Positions 49,501 to 58,483 of a stretch of 64,000 nucleotides of DNA are shown piece by piece. The translations under genes were made by a program, and so were the position numbers. This DNA comes from Sinorhizobium arboris LMG 14919. Lineage in GTDB: Bacteria > Pseudomonadota > Alphaproteobacteria > Rhizobiales > Rhizobiaceae. The stretch is from positions 806,001 through 870,000 of the forward strand of contig NZ_ATYB01000008.1 of assembly GCF_000427465.1 (NCBI RefSeq). The letters are read 5' to 3'. The stretch's first letter is position 1, and every line of letters starts with the position of its first letter. Under the pieces are notes generated by a model. It was not told the origin of the DNA. It was given only the letters and a program-made list of their open reading frames with translations, and ran no database searches.

Positions 49501-49653
49501 GCCACCGTTCTGACCATCCTCGTGCTGCCGGCCGGCTACGCACTCTTTTTCGGCAAGGAACCGAAGACACGCAAAACGGACCCGGAGCCCGCCGCGCAGA
49601 TCGGTGCGGACCAGGACCGCGAGGGCTACCCGGTCCCGCTTGCGGCGGAATGA
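46504..49653 (+). CDS. RND-family multidrug efflux pump (AcrB/MexF-like)
   Basis: The 1049-residue inner-membrane protein has the RND layout of 12 membrane helices and two large periplasmic loops. The helix-4 motif GLLVDDAMIVVEMMERK carries the paired Asp residues of the proton relay, and FPMLTGTLITTAGFIPVGFAES and GILVATVLTILVLPAGYALFF are typical of the family. The length is normal. The ribosome site before ATG 46504 is weak. It forms a tripartite pump with the lipoprotein adaptor; the outer-membrane channel must be encoded elsewhere. Confidence 0.93.
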   Translation: MHASTGDKKPFNLSRWAIGHPSIARFLLALIIVTGALGLLRMGQREDPEFTFRVMVVQAVWPGASIQEMEDQVVNKIERKLQETPHLDFVRSYTRAGSAIITVQIEGDTNADEVADTFYQVRKKVGDIANELPDGVLGPYFNDEFGDTFITLHSISGDGYSYPELKRFAVEGRDMLLTTSGVEKVVILGDQPERIYIDVSSKTLAESGLTFNDLRNAVAGQNNVDYAGSVDTGARSVRISVEGGVTKVDDINELRLRAGDRTIRLGDIATVTSGLEDPYSRKFRFNGHDSVQIGVVMAKGFNVTDVGKAVDATYERFESALPYGVSVDQVSNQPEVVTEAISEFSHALVEALIIVLVVSFLSIGWRSGLVIAIAIPLVLAATFAIMYELGIDLQRISLGALIIALGLLVDDAMIVVEMMERKLEEGLEKIDAASFAYSSTAFPMLTGTLITTAGFIPVGFAESTAGEYVRSLFYVVGIALVVSWFVAVYFTPWLGYMILKQRHHAGTHHDVFDTRFYRRLRTTVSWAVRHRIVVLLLTLAIFAASLWAFQFIPKNFFPQSSRPEILVDLWLPEGTSIKEVEKQAKALEERMMDDEDKRFIATYIGEGAPRFFLPLDQQLRNPNFAQLLVMAKDEPARERLIAKLRTILAEDFPSIRSKVDRLFLGPPTGWPVQMRVMGPDREVVRRIADQVRAKFQENPLLGAVHDDWLEPVPAMKLVIDQDRARALGITSQRIRQMLQAAMSGVPLGSFRDGEETVSIVAREPAGTRQLLSAVQSVYVPTDVGGFVPVSQVAKVVPVIEQGIEWRRDRLPTITVRGTLPDGVQPNDVTMKLFDELKGLRDGLAPGYKVEIQGGAEDSAESQASIAAKAPIMLVVIVILLMAQLQHFGKAMLVLATGPLGIIGAAAALLVSGAPFGFVAILGVIALLGIIIRNSIILVDQIDQDIAAGMERREAIVGAAVRRFRPIMLTALTAVLALIPISRGVFWGPLAYAMMGGILVATVLTILVLPAGYALFFGKEPKTRKTDPEPAAQIGADQDREGYPVPLAAE

Positions 49654-49830
49654 ATTTCGAGACCGGTCGACGCGGGCCGCGATGCCCCGGCGTGACCCGA
49701 TATCGCCCCGCCTGCGCGAGCACCCGCAGGCGGACCATTATTGCCTGATTCTGTCGAAATCAAAATAATGTGATAATGCTCCTGGAATTCGATCTTATAA
49801 TGGAAACGGACGAGCGGAGGCAGGAGAGGA

Positions 49831-50787
49831 ATGAACACGATCATGTTCCCGCAGAGGGACTCGCGCGAGGAAACCGCAGCACTTCGCGCACAGATCCTCG
49901 ACAAGCTGTCACAATTGTCCTGGGATGGGCTCTCATTCAAACACCCCGTCCCGGGCCTGTCGCTCTATCGGATCGTCGAGCCGGCCGGCCCCTTTTCGAG
50001 CGTATACGAGCCGAGCCTCTCCTTCATCATAAAGGGAAGCAAGAATGTCCGCGTTGGCAACGAGACGCTCGTCTACGATGAAGGCTGCTTCTTCCTGACC
50101 GCCGTAGGCCTTCCCGTTACCGCACAGATCTGCGCGGCAAGCGAAGGGGAGCCCTACGTCGCCGCGGCCTTGCGCCTGGACATGGAAAAAGTGCGGCGCA
50201 TCATAGCGGATCACGACATATACCCGACCGACATTCCCGAACGCGATCTGGGCGTCGCCGTCGGCACCGCCACCCGCGAGCTCTTCGACGCCCTGTTCCG
50301 GCTGATTTCGCTTGCGAATTCGCCGGCGGACATTCCCTTCCTCGCCGGCCATATCCAGAACGAGATCATTTATCGGCTTCTCACCGGCGAGCAGGGGGCC
50401 CGGCTGCGGCGCTTCGCGCTCGCGGGCACGAACAGCAACCGCGTGGCCAAAGCCGTCGCGTGGTTGAGGGAAAACTACACCAAGCCGCTGCGGGTGGAGG
50501 AGCTGGCCGAGATTGCCAATATGGGCGTCTCCACGCTGCACCACCACTTTCGTGCGATGACTGCGATGAGCCCGCTGCAGTTCCAGAAACATCTGCGACT
50601 GCACCACGCACGGGAACTGATGCTTTCCCAGTCGCTCGATGCGGCGACGGCTGCGCTGCGGGTCGGCTACGAAAGCCCGACCCAGTTCAACCGGGAATAC
50701 CGCCGGGCCTTCGGCCACCCGCCGCTGCGCGACATCAGGGCAATTCTCAATTCCGGCGATTCGACCAGGCGGAACTCCGCAGGCTGA
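49831..50787 (+). CDS. AraC-family transcriptional regulator
   Basis: The 318-residue protein has an N-terminal cupin-like AraC_N domain (PGLSLYRIVEPAGPFSSVYEP, then VYDEGCFFLTAVGLPVTAQI) and two C-terminal helix-turn-helix motifs (AEIANMGVSTLHHHF and AALRVGYESPTQFNREYRRAFG). AGGAGAGGA precedes ATG 49831. It lies upstream of the iorAB-like genes on the same strand, with 276 bases between, and is their probable activator. Confidence 0.9.
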   Translation: MNTIMFPQRDSREETAALRAQILDKLSQLSWDGLSFKHPVPGLSLYRIVEPAGPFSSVYEPSLSFIIKGSKNVRVGNETLVYDEGCFFLTAVGLPVTAQICAASEGEPYVAAALRLDMEKVRRIIADHDIYPTDIPERDLGVAVGTATRELFDALFRLISLANSPADIPFLAGHIQNEIIYRLLTGEQGARLRRFALAGTNSNRVAKAVAWLRENYTKPLRVEELAEIANMGVSTLHHHFRAMTAMSPLQFQKHLRLHHARELMLSQSLDAATAALRVGYESPTQFNREYRRAFGHPPLRDIRAILNSGDSTRRNSAG

Positions 50788-51063
50788 GTAATCGGCGCGC
50801 GGCAGCGATGATCACGATCCCGTCATCCCGGCAGGAATGGGCAATAATTCGGCAGGATTGAACCTATCAGTCCGCGGGATGGTCTTCTAAGCTCCGGGTC
50901 TCGTTCATGGTCTTAGGTCAGGTCGGCCTGAGTCATGAACGCGAGCGATTCCAAGAGCTTGAGCGGAATGTGGCCGGAAAGCCTTGCCATATCCGCGCCA
51001 GCGGCAGTCCGGCACGTGGCAGCGGCACCCCGCATTCACGCGCCGAAACGCGAGGAGAACACC

Positions 51064-51522
51064 ATGGTGACTGTTAAGATCAACGGCGTCGAACACAAGA
51101 TCGACGCCGAGGCGGATATGCCGCTTCTGTGGGCGATCCGCGACCTTGTCGGATTGACGGGCACGAAATTCGGCTGCGGCATGGCGCAATGCGGCGCCTG
51201 CACCGTTTATATCGACGGTTCGCCAACACGGTCCTGTCAAACCTTCATCGGCGACATCGAAGGAGCCGAGGTGACGACGATCGAGGGGCTGCAGGGGAAG
51301 GTAGCAGAGACGGTCCAGGCCGTCTGGGCCGATCTCGATGTTCCCCAATGCGGCTACTGCCAGTCCGGCCAGATCATGTCGGCTACGGACCTTCTGGCCA
51401 ACAATCCCAAACCGACGGACGCCGACATCGACGCCGCCATGTCCGGCAATCTCTGTCGGTGCGCCACCTATCATCGTATCCGCGCGGGCATTCACGAAGC
51501 CGCGAAGCGTCTGGAGGCCTGA
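51064..51522 (+). CDS. 2Fe-2S subunit of a molybdenum hydroxylase (IorA-like)
   Basis: The 152-residue protein has a plant-type [2Fe-2S] site, [13 protein letters not shown], and the second helical cluster motif [10 protein letters not shown] with NLCRCATY, the small-subunit pattern of the xanthine oxidase family. ATG 51064 is preceded by GAGGAGA. It passes electrons from the molybdenum subunit encoded 2 bases downstream to an external acceptor, perhaps a cytochrome. Confidence 0.92.
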   Translation: MVTVKINGVEHKIDAEADMPLLWAIRDLVGLTGTKFGCGMAQCGACTVYIDGSPTRSCQTFIGDIEGAEVTTIEGLQGKVAETVQAVWADLDVPQCGYCQSGQIMSATDLLANNPKPTDADIDAAMSGNLCRCATYHRIRAGIHEAAKRLEA

Positions 51523-51523
51523 C

Positions 51524-53737
51524 ATGATACCGAAACTGATGCAATCGATCGCCCTTCCCACCGTCCGGGTCGAAACGTCGCGGCGACAGTTCCTCCTCGG
51601 CGCCCTCGCGGCCGGCACTGGCATTGCCGTCGGATACAGGGTTCTCTCCGCTTCACCGGCGTTGGCGGGCGATGCGGAGACCGAGAGCGGATCACACGCG
51701 TTCTCTCCCTATCTGACGATCGGCGCGGATGGAAAGGTCACCGTGCTCTCGTCCCAGTTCGAGATGGGCCAGGGCTCCTATAACGGCCTCGCCACGCTGG
51801 TCGCGGAAGAACTCGACGCCGACTGGTCGACGATCGACGTCAAGGGCGCGGCCGGCAACATACCGGCCTACGGCAATATCGCCTTTGGCGGCACGATGCA
51901 GGGCACAGGCGGTTCGACGTCCATGACGACCTCGTGGGAGCGCTACCGCAAGGCGGGTGCTGCCGCCCGGGCGATGCTGATCGCCGCCGCTGCGGCCGAA
52001 TGGGGCGTCGATGCGGCCGAGATTACCGTCGAGAACGGTACCCTTGCCCATCCCTCGGGCAAAAGCGGCGGTTTTGGCGCATTTGCGGCCAGAGCGGCCA
52101 CCCTGCCGGTGCCGAGCGACGTCAAGCTCAAGGAGCCGGGCGACTGGAAGCTCATCGGCAATGCCAAGCTGAAGCGTTTCGACAGTGCACGCAAGGCAAA
52201 CGGAACCGAGCAATACACGATAGACGTAAAGCTTCCTGGAATGCTGACGGCGGTGATGATCCACCCGCCTCTCTTCGGCGCCAAGGCGAAGTCCTTCGAC
52301 GCTTCGGCCGCCCGCGCCGTCAAGGGCGTGGTCGACGTGGTGGAAACGCCGCGCGGCGTGGCGGTTGTAGGCGAGCATATGTGGGCTGCGATCAAGGGCC
52401 GCGAGGCGGTCACGGTCGAGTGGGACGAGACGGACGCCGAAAAGCGGGGAACGTCCGAGCTGATGTCCACCTATCGCGACCTTGCCGGCAAGACGCCGGC
52501 GGCATTCGCACGTAAGGACGGCGATGCCGAGGCTGCCTTCACATCGGCGGCCAAGGTCGTCGAGGCGACATTCGAGTTCCCCTATCTGGCGCATGCCGCC
52601 CTGGAGCCCCTGAATGCGGTTGCGCGCAGGAACGAAGACGGCACGATCGAGATCTGGGGCGGGCACCAGCTTCCCGACGTATACCAGCAACTCGCCAGCG
52701 AGATTGCCGGAGTGCCGCTCGAAAAGGTCCGCCTCAACGTCATGAAGACCGGCGGCAGCTTCGGGCGGCGCGCAGTGTTCGACGGCGACGTGGTGGTAGA
52801 GGCCGTCCACGTGGCGAAGGCCCTCGGTTTCCGTGCACCGGTCAAGGTGCAATGGACGCGGGAGGACGACACGCGGGCCGGCCGGTACCGGCCCGCCTAT
52901 GTGCATCGCCTGAAAGCCGGGGTCGACGAAGGCGGCAAACTCGTCGCCTGGAGCGATCACATCGTCGGCCAGTCGATCATGGCGAAAACGGCATGGGACG
53001 GCATGGTCCAGAACGGGGTCGACCCGACCTCCGTAGAGGGAGCGAACAACCTGCCCTATGCCATTCCAAACCAGACGGTCGGGCTCACGACCACCGACGT
53101 TCGCGTGCCGGTTCTCTGGTGGCGCTCGGTCGGCTCGACGCACACCGCATTCGCAGCCGAAGCCTTCCTGGACGAAGTTGCAGAGGCTGCGGGACGCGAT
53201 CCGCTGGAGTTCCGCCTGTCGATGCTGGAGCCGCAGTCGCGCCATGCGACCGTTCTCAGGCTTGCGGCGGACAAGGCCGAATGGCAGAAGCCGCTGCCCG
53301 AGGGCCGCTTCCGGGGCGTTGCCGTCGCCGAGAGTTTCGGTTCGGTTGTGGCACAGATCGCCGAGGTTTCCACCGATGGCGACGGCATCAAGGTCGAGCG
53401 GGTCGTTGCTGCCGTCGATTGCGGTCTGGCGATCAATCCGGATCAGGTCCGCGCTCAGGTCGAGGGCGGCATCGGTTTCGGGCTGAGTGCCATTCTGGGC
53501 GAGGAAATCACGCTTACCGGCGGAAAGGTCGATCAGGGTAACTTCGACATGTACACGCCACTCAGGATCGATGCGATGCCCAAGGTGGAGGTCCATATCG
53601 TCGCCTCCGCCAACGCGCCTTCGGGAATCGGCGAGCCGGGCGTTCCGCCGATCGGCCCTGCGGTCGCCAACGCCGCCTCCAAGGCGCTCGGCAAGCGGAT
53701 CCGCGTCATGCCCTTCGCGAAATCGCTCAACGCCTGA
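51524..53737 (+). CDS. Molybdopterin subunit of an IorB-type aldehyde/isoquinoline oxidoreductase
   Basis: The 737-residue protein has a twin-arginine signal ([13 protein letters not shown]), which places the enzyme in the periplasm. The body has the xanthine-oxidase-family motifs: [43 protein letters not shown], and [15 protein letters not shown] with the conserved Glu near the cofactor. ATG 51524 follows CTGGAGGCC. No FAD subunit is nearby, as is usual for this two-subunit type. The substrate is not predictable; aromatic heterocycles or aldehydes are typical. Confidence 0.9.
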   Translation: MIPKLMQSIALPTVRVETSRRQFLLGALAAGTGIAVGYRVLSASPALAGDAETESGSHAFSPYLTIGADGKVTVLSSQFEMGQGSYNGLATLVAEELDADWSTIDVKGAAGNIPAYGNIAFGGTMQGTGGSTSMTTSWERYRKAGAAARAMLIAAAAAEWGVDAAEITVENGTLAHPSGKSGGFGAFAARAATLPVPSDVKLKEPGDWKLIGNAKLKRFDSARKANGTEQYTIDVKLPGMLTAVMIHPPLFGAKAKSFDASAARAVKGVVDVVETPRGVAVVGEHMWAAIKGREAVTVEWDETDAEKRGTSELMSTYRDLAGKTPAAFARKDGDAEAAFTSAAKVVEATFEFPYLAHAALEPLNAVARRNEDGTIEIWGGHQLPDVYQQLASEIAGVPLEKVRLNVMKTGGSFGRRAVFDGDVVVEAVHVAKALGFRAPVKVQWTREDDTRAGRYRPAYVHRLKAGVDEGGKLVAWSDHIVGQSIMAKTAWDGMVQNGVDPTSVEGANNLPYAIPNQTVGLTTTDVRVPVLWWRSVGSTHTAFAAEAFLDEVAEAAGRDPLEFRLSMLEPQSRHATVLRLAADKAEWQKPLPEGRFRGVAVAESFGSVVAQIAEVSTDGDGIKVERVVAAVDCGLAINPDQVRAQVEGGIGFGLSAILGEEITLTGGKVDQGNFDMYTPLRIDAMPKVEVHIVASANAPSGIGEPGVPPIGPAVANAASKALGKRIRVMPFAKSLNA

Positions 53738-53777
53738 ACGCGCATGCTGCTCCATGCGCTCAGCAATCGAAGAGCCA

Positions 53778-53807
53778 CAGCCGCCCGTCTGAGAAGACGG
53801 GCGGCTG
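53778..53807. terminator. Hairpin after the molybdenum hydroxylase gene
   Basis: CAGCCGCCCGTCT (53778-53790) pairs perfectly with its complement at 53795-53807 around GAGA, 40 bases after the stop codon. A T-run is missing, but the position and 13-base-pair stem suit an operon terminator. Confidence 0.6.
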
Positions 53808-54246
53808 CAGGCGGCCGGCATTCTCTCCGGTTGCTGCATCGCTTGTTCAGTGACGCAGCGCGTATATCGGGAACCGACGGACGCCGCTGCGGCTGCGGGA
53901 GGGGTATTCGGTCTGAAGAATTGCCGGGCGGAAGTTTTTTCTAGGAACCATCCGTGATGCAGCGTGTTAGGCGCCGTCGCTTTGCCCAAAGCGACTTGTC
54001 CAGAAGAACGGATCGGCTCCTGTCCCTCCGCTAAGCCGGGTCGATCCGGGCGGCGTCCCTCCCTCCTCCCCTCCCCAGGGGCGCCGCTGGTCGCTGCGGA
54101 GTATGCCTCCTCCGCAGCGCCGTCATCCGGGCGTGCTTTCAATGGGTTAGAGCGTTTCACCGTGTCAATGAAACAGGGCGCCTCTCTAAAAGAGGTCGGC
54201 GGTTCTGGGCGACATCCTTCGGATTTCACCCTTTCGACGATACGAT
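53808..54246. other. Gene-free region with hairpin and repeat fragment
   Basis: No credible gene is present. The region has a pyrimidine-rich tract near 54056-54078, a 10-base-pair hairpin (CGCTGCGGAG at 54092-54101 with 54110-54119), and a repeat fragment starting TAGAGCG at 54148 with CAATGAAACAG, as in the copy at 20627. Confidence 0.5.
54148..54185. repeat. TAGAGCG-type repeat fragment
   Basis: The fragment reads TAGAGCGTTTCACCGTG, then TCAATGAAACAGGGCG and CCTCTCT, and aligns with the first part of the element at 20627-20731. The second half of the element is not recognisable here. Confidence 0.5.
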
Positions 54247-54351
54247 CTAGGCGAAGAACAGGGATGCGACCATGATCGCCGAAACCAGCACAAGGGCGGC
54301 GATAAGCAAGATCAGGTCGACCGTCGGATAATGGCGCAAGCCGCGTCGCAT
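54247..54351 (-). CDS. 34-residue small membrane protein
   Basis: A small gene from ATG 54351, preceded by GAGGAG at a 6-base distance. The product has a basic start (MRRGLRHYPTVD) and one hydrophobic helix (LILLIAALVLVSAIMVASLFF). The open frame continues upstream to 54432, but the ribosome site marks the shorter form. It is probably an inner-membrane single-pass protein of unknown role. Confidence 0.5.
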   Translation of the reverse strand: MRRGLRHYPTVDLILLIAALVLVSAIMVASLFFA

Positions 54352-54450
54352 GGCGAACTCCTCAACCCGTTTCGGGTCAAACAGAACGCCTGCGATGCGG
54401 AATTGTTCATCCCGGAGCCGTCCCCCAGGCATCGAGGCAGCGGTGATCGG

Positions 54451-54648
54451 TCAATGCCCGCCCTTGCGCCTCGGGTCGTGGCTATGGTGGCGGTCAGGCT
54501 CGCCGCCACCGCCGGAAACCTTGCTGCGCGTGCGGCGCTCGGAGTCGGCTGGCGGTTTCGGTATTTGCAACGGTTCCTTCGCATTTTCGTGCGATGCCCC
54601 CGGGCCGCCTTGGCGGATGCTTGCCGGTGTTTTCTTGGAAGTGGACAT
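54451..54648 (-). CDS. Small hydrophilic protein, 65 residues
   Basis: The product begins MSTSKKTPASIRQGGPGAS and is highly charged, rich in Lys, Arg, Gly, His and Pro (RRTRSKVSGGGGEPDRHH), with no hydrophobic segment. AGAGGC precedes ATG 54648, and the gene begins 10 bases after the next small gene ends. I do not recognise a domain; intrinsic disorder is likely. Confidence 0.45.
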   Translation of the reverse strand: MSTSKKTPASIRQGGPGASHENAKEPLQIPKPPADSERRTRSKVSGGGGEPDRHHSHDPRRKGGH

Positions 54649-54657
54649 GCCTCTGCC

Positions 54658-54837
54658 TCATCTGTCCTGTTGGTAGCCCTGATGGGTCGTATTGACCTTC
54701 GTATTCCCCTGCTGGCCCTTTTTGTCGGGGTCCTCGGTCACGTCCGGCTTCTTCGACTTGGCTGACACGCTTCCAGGTTCTCCCGTACCCTTGTCGCTGC
54801 GATTGTCCGCAGGGACTGGCGGTGGTCGGCTGCTCAT
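54658..54837 (-). CDS. Small hydrophilic protein, 59 residues, with a DPDKKGQQGNT motif
   Basis: The gene starts at ATG 54837 after GTGAGGAGG. The product ends in EDPDKKGQQGNTKVNTTHQ and GYQQDR, a C-terminal pattern that I recall from short rhizobial hypothetical proteins. It is hydrophilic and probably disordered. No function is known to me. Confidence 0.6.
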   Translation of the reverse strand: MSSRPPPVPADNRSDKGTGEPGSVSAKSKKPDVTEDPDKKGQQGNTKVNTTHQGYQQDR

Positions 54838-54906
54838 TGGAAACCTCCTCACTCATGTGTCGTCCCGTTTCGGAACCGACATCCTGCTGTTACCCGGCCT
54901 AACCGG

Positions 54907-55410
54907 TCAGGCCGTGCGATGTTCCTGGCCACGAAGGCGGTGAGGCTCTGCCGCCGGCCGCAATGCCGTATGCAGAAAGGCGCCCAGGGCAAGGCCGCAA
55001 CCAAAGGCGATATAGGCCATGGCCAGGTCGGATTTCGGGAGGGCGAGTTCCCAGCCGGGCGTGAGGCGCTTCGGGACCAGACCGTAATCGACAACTGCTG
55101 CGAGCGCAGTCGTGCCGACAGCAGCAGCAATCACCCGTTGCGGCGAAGGCTGCCCGCTTCGCCCGATCATGGCCGAGAACGGGAGCGCCCACCAGAATGA
55201 GGCGAGCATATGCGTCGCGAAGCCGGTGCCGGTGTGAGCAAGGTCGAAACGCGACACCGAACCGGCGTGATCACCGTGTATCCAGTGGCTCGTCGCGTTG
55301 ATCGGCCGCCACGGCCTTTTCTTTCGGCGCTCGGCCGAGACGACAAGCACCGCTACCGCGGCGAGACCGGCGCATAATCCGCTTGCAGCAACGCGTGATC
55401 CATATGCCAT
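54907..55410 (-). CDS. Small integral membrane protein, unknown function
   Basis: The 167-residue protein has four probable membrane segments (GLCAGLAAVAVLVVSA, ATHMLASFWWALPFSAMI, RVIAAAVGTTALAAVVDYGL, MAYIAFGCGLALGAFL) with a basic linker between the first two. GGGAGAG precedes ATG 55410. It lies among very small genes and may be transcribed with them. Confidence 0.65.
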   Translation of the reverse strand: MAYGSRVAASGLCAGLAAVAVLVVSAERRKKRPWRPINATSHWIHGDHAGSVSRFDLAHTGTGFATHMLASFWWALPFSAMIGRSGQPSPQRVIAAAVGTTALAAVVDYGLVPKRLTPGWELALPKSDLAMAYIAFGCGLALGAFLHTALRPAAEPHRLRGQEHRTA

Positions 55411-55500
55411 CGATCTCTCCCATAAGGCCTGACCGGCCGACGGATGAACCGGCGGCCGGCCTGTTTGTTCCGACCCGCCGATGGGTCGACGCAGGCTGCA

Positions 55501-56718
55501 CTACTCCGCGGGCTGCGGAACCGCAGCGGGCAGCGCTTTACTTCCGGCAAGGCTACGCTGACCGGCCGCTATCGTCACGACGGTCGCCGCCCCGGCCGCC
55601 ACCGATACCCAGAAGCCGTTCTGCGCACCGAAATTGTCTACAACCCAGCCGGAGACGAAAGCGCCTAGAGCCATGCCGATGCCGATCCCCGTCATCACCC
55701 AGGTAATCCCTTCCGTCAGCATCGATTCGGGTACCCGGCGCTCGATCAGGCCGAAGGCCGTGATGAAGGTCGGTGAAATGGCAATGCCGCTGACGAAAAC
55801 CGCCAATGCGAGCAGAGGCACCGTGTCGGCGAAGAGGAGGGGTACGGACGTAATGGCTATGACGCTTACGGCGATCAAAAGCTGCCTATGCAGCGGCATC
55901 GTGGGGTTAATGGCGCCAAGCGCCAGGCCCACCACGAACGATCCGACCGCATAGACGCCGATGACGAGGCTGGCTGCCTGCGGCTGACCGAGCTCTTTCG
56001 TCACCGCTACGGCGCTCACTTCCGCCGTCGCGAAGATCGAACCTACGAAGATGAGGGCAAGGGTGATGATCTGCACCGGACGTTGACGGATCGCCGACGT
56101 TTGCCGGACGCCTGCCTCCACTGGACGCACCTTCGGCTCCGTCGAGCGCTGGAGAATGAATGCTGCGGTTCCAAGGGCAAGGAATATCGTGCTGATCAGC
56201 ATGCCGGCTTCAGGAAACAAAGCGACCGCCAAACCCACCGACAATGACGCGCCGGCAATATAGACCAGTTCGTCTGCCGAGGACTCGAAGGCGAAGGCGG
56301 TGTTCAGTTGCGGACGGTTGCGGAAGATTTCGGTCCAGCGGGCACGCACAAGGGCAGGTATGCTGGGCATCGCCGCGGCAAAGAATGCCGAGGCGAACAG
56401 TGTCCATGCGGGCCAATCGCGGTTGGTTGCAAGGATCAGTGCAAGAAACGCCGCGACCGAGACGATGGTCGCCGGCGCGACCACGGCCGTCTGTCCGAGG
56501 CGGTCGACCAGCCGTGATATCTGCGGGGCAACCAGCGCGTTGGTGAGGCCGAAAGTTGCCGATACCGCGCCAGCCAGCCAGTATTCGCCGTGGGTCTGGG
56601 ACAGCATGGCGACGATGCCGATCGGGGCCATCGCTATCGGAAGACGTGCGAAGAAGCCGGCTGCCGAAAAGCCCTTGGCTCCCGGCGCCCGGAATATTTC
56701 TCCGTATGGATTGGACAT
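55501..56718 (-). CDS. MFS transporter, drug-efflux type
   Basis: The 405-residue protein has about 12 hydrophobic segments and the layout of YfcJ/bicyclomycin-like MFS exporters (LARLPIAM start, TNALVAPQISRLVDRLG in the first loop, GVYAVGSFVVGLALGA in the second half). AAGGAG precedes ATG 56718. It is divergent from a TetR gene and separated from it by three operator-like dyads, so it is an inducible exporter; the substrate is unknown. Confidence 0.88.
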   Translation of the reverse strand: MSNPYGEIFRAPGAKGFSAAGFFARLPIAMAPIGIVAMLSQTHGEYWLAGAVSATFGLTNALVAPQISRLVDRLGQTAVVAPATIVSVAAFLALILATNRDWPAWTLFASAFFAAAMPSIPALVRARWTEIFRNRPQLNTAFAFESSADELVYIAGASLSVGLAVALFPEAGMLISTIFLALGTAAFILQRSTEPKVRPVEAGVRQTSAIRQRPVQIITLALIFVGSIFATAEVSAVAVTKELGQPQAASLVIGVYAVGSFVVGLALGAINPTMPLHRQLLIAVSVIAITSVPLLFADTVPLLALAVFVSGIAISPTFITAFGLIERRVPESMLTEGITWVMTGIGIGMALGAFVSGWVVDNFGAQNGFWVSVAAGAATVVTIAAGQRSLAGSKALPAAVPQPAE

Positions 56719-56743
56719 TATACGCTCCTTGGAAATTCGGGGG

Positions 56744-56774
56744 CTAGATGACATACGCGGCGTATGTCATCTAG
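56744..56774. promoter_or_regulatory. TetR operator, perfect 31-base palindrome
   Basis: CTAGATGACATACGC (56744-56758) and GCGTATGTCATCTAG (56760-56774) are perfect inverted repeats around one G. It lies just upstream of the MFS gene and contains the CATACGC-N-GCGTATG core that occurs twice more in this region. Confidence 0.8.
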
Positions 56775-56781
56775 TTAGTTG

Positions 56782-56796
56782 CATACGCCTCGTATG
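56782..56796. promoter_or_regulatory. TetR operator, second site
   Basis: CATACGC and TCGTATG around a single C; one mismatch from the core of the 56744 palindrome. Located centrally in the divergent region. Confidence 0.6.
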
Positions 56797-56805
56797 TCAA
56801 TTAAA

Positions 56806-56818
56806 ATACGCCGCGTAT
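56806..56818. promoter_or_regulatory. TetR operator, third site
   Basis: ATACGC and GCGTAT around a single C, 18 bases upstream of the tetR start codon. The three sites are spaced at about 24 and 30 bases, which suggests cooperative binding covering both promoters. Confidence 0.6.
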
Positions 56819-56835
56819 GTGAAATGGGAGCCGTA

Positions 56836-57429
56836 ATGAACAAGCCGCGCAAGGAAATGATCGCCGAGACCCGCGCAAAGCTGATCGCGGCCGCGCGGCG
56901 CGCCTTCGGCACCGTCGGCTTTACGGAATCGTCCATGGACGATTTCACCGCCGAAGCCGGATTGACCCGCGGCGCGCTCTATCATCACTTCGGCGACAAA
57001 AAGGGGTTGCTGCAGGCGGTGATCAGGGAGATCGACGCCGAGATGACGGCGCGCCTGAACAAGGTCTCATTGGAAGCGCCTACGCCGTGGCAGGGGTTCG
57101 TCGACGAGTGCGTTGCCTATATCCGCATGGCACTCGAGCCGGAGATCCAGCGCATCATGTTCCGTGACGGCCCCGCCGTGCTCGGGGACATATCGCAATG
57201 GCCGATGACAGAAGGTTGCATTGCGGCGCTGTCGGGAAGCCTGGACCGGCTCAAGGCCGATGGTGTGGTGATCGACATCGACACCGAAGCGGCCGCCCGT
57301 CTGATCAATGGCGCGAGCAGCCACGCAGCGCTATGGATCGCCAATTCCGACGAGCCGCAGGAGACCTCGAAAAAAGCCGTCGAAGGCTTCCGTGCCCTGC
57401 TCGACGGATTGAGGACCACGAAGGGTTGA
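56836..57429 (+). CDS. TetR-family transcriptional regulator
   Basis: The 197-residue protein has a TetR helix-turn-helix (GFTESSMDDFTAEAGLTRGALYHHF) and a C-terminal domain with LEPEIQRIMFRDGPAVLGD, similar to AcrR-like regulators of MFS pumps. ATG 56836 follows GGGAG; an ATG at 56824 is also in frame. It is divergent from the MFS gene and likely represses both through the CATACGC dyads. Confidence 0.9.
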   Translation: MNKPRKEMIAETRAKLIAAARRAFGTVGFTESSMDDFTAEAGLTRGALYHHFGDKKGLLQAVIREIDAEMTARLNKVSLEAPTPWQGFVDECVAYIRMALEPEIQRIMFRDGPAVLGDISQWPMTEGCIAALSGSLDRLKADGVVIDIDTEAAARLINGASSHAALWIANSDEPQETSKKAVEGFRALLDGLRTTKG

Positions 57430-57642
57430 TGGGCACGAAGATGAGCGCGGCAGACGCGGCGCTGCCGGATCTCTGTGACGAGCACGGAGATGAGAGTTCG
57501 AAGTGCCGGTACATTCCGCCCTTCCCCAGCCCACAAGCCGAGCAATCCGAGATACGGCGGCATACCCGTCAGCGGAAGCTGCCGTTGAGGCTTGGCCTCC
57601 TCAGCTGACAATGCAATGGCCGCTGGCCGCGCTTCCTTCGAC

Positions 57643-58434
57643 TCAGAACCGCACCGACAATCCGAGGATCGGCCCCTGCTCGACGACGTCGAAGACGAAT
57701 CCGTCCTTGCTGTAGTCAACGCCGAGTGCGCGGTAGCCGGCAAGGGCCGAAACCGTGTCGCTGAACCGGTAACCGATCGCCGCGGCGACATCCCAGTCGA
57801 GGTCCGCGCCGCCGGCTCCGGCCAAACCCCATCCGGTCAGATAGATTTCCGGAGTGATCGAGTAGGTTCCGCGAAAGCCGGCCATCCCGTCGACCCAGGT
57901 CGCATCGTCCGTTCTCGACCGACCGTCGAGCACGCCGCCGCTGAAGGAGAGTTCGCTTTCGACGGACCACACGCGCAGGCCGCCGACGATGTCGAGCCGC
58001 GAGGCGCCGTCGTCGAATATCGCGTAACCGGCACCTAGCAGGCCCGCAAAGGTCTCGGTCGCAAGCTCGACGTCGTCAGCAAGGACTCCCCTCGGCGTCC
58101 CGCCCTGCCCGGACAGCTTGATATACATCGCGTCGCCGAAGATGCTGTAAGGGCCGTTGCGCGCCTCTCCCGTGGCCATCAAGGCGAAATCCAGGTGGTC
58201 GAAGACGTCGCTGAAACTCGCATCGACATCGACGGCGGGCAGTCCGAACTGCTGAAGGTCGCCCGAGAGGCCCGCGGCCCAGAAATATGGCGCGAAGGAA
58301 AACGTCCAGCCGCTCTCCGTCGTGGTCTCCTGCATCTGCGGTGTCAGCGGCGAATACAAATCGGCGGCCATGGCGCTGCTTCCCAGCAGGCAGCCGGCGG
58401 CAAATGCCAGATGGCGAACAATGCAAGACATCAT
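57643..58434 (-). CDS. Outer-membrane beta-barrel protein
   Basis: The 263-residue protein has a signal peptide (VRHLAFAAGCLLGSSAMAADL) and alternating beta strands typical of an OmpW/porin-like barrel (WTFSFAPYFWAAGLSGDL, AAIGYRFSDTVSALAGYRAL), ending in SVRF with a terminal Phe, the BAM-recognised C-terminus. GGAGG precedes ATG 58434. The function is not readable; it may be a small porin or structural protein. Confidence 0.8.
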   Translation of the reverse strand: MMSCIVRHLAFAAGCLLGSSAMAADLYSPLTPQMQETTTESGWTFSFAPYFWAAGLSGDLQQFGLPAVDVDASFSDVFDHLDFALMATGEARNGPYSIFGDAMYIKLSGQGGTPRGVLADDVELATETFAGLLGAGYAIFDDGASRLDIVGGLRVWSVESELSFSGGVLDGRSRTDDATWVDGMAGFRGTYSITPEIYLTGWGLAGAGGADLDWDVAAAIGYRFSDTVSALAGYRALGVDYSKDGFVFDVVEQGPILGLSVRF

Positions 58435-58483
58435 AATATCCTCCAAAAATATCTGCCGGCGCGGCCGGTCCTGATCGCAAGTC

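Noticed and set aside
54312..54584. A 90-codon minus-strand frame spanning the small-gene cluster
   Set aside because: It crosses two better-supported small genes with their own ribosome sites, and its Arg/Ala-rich translation looks like a shadow frame.
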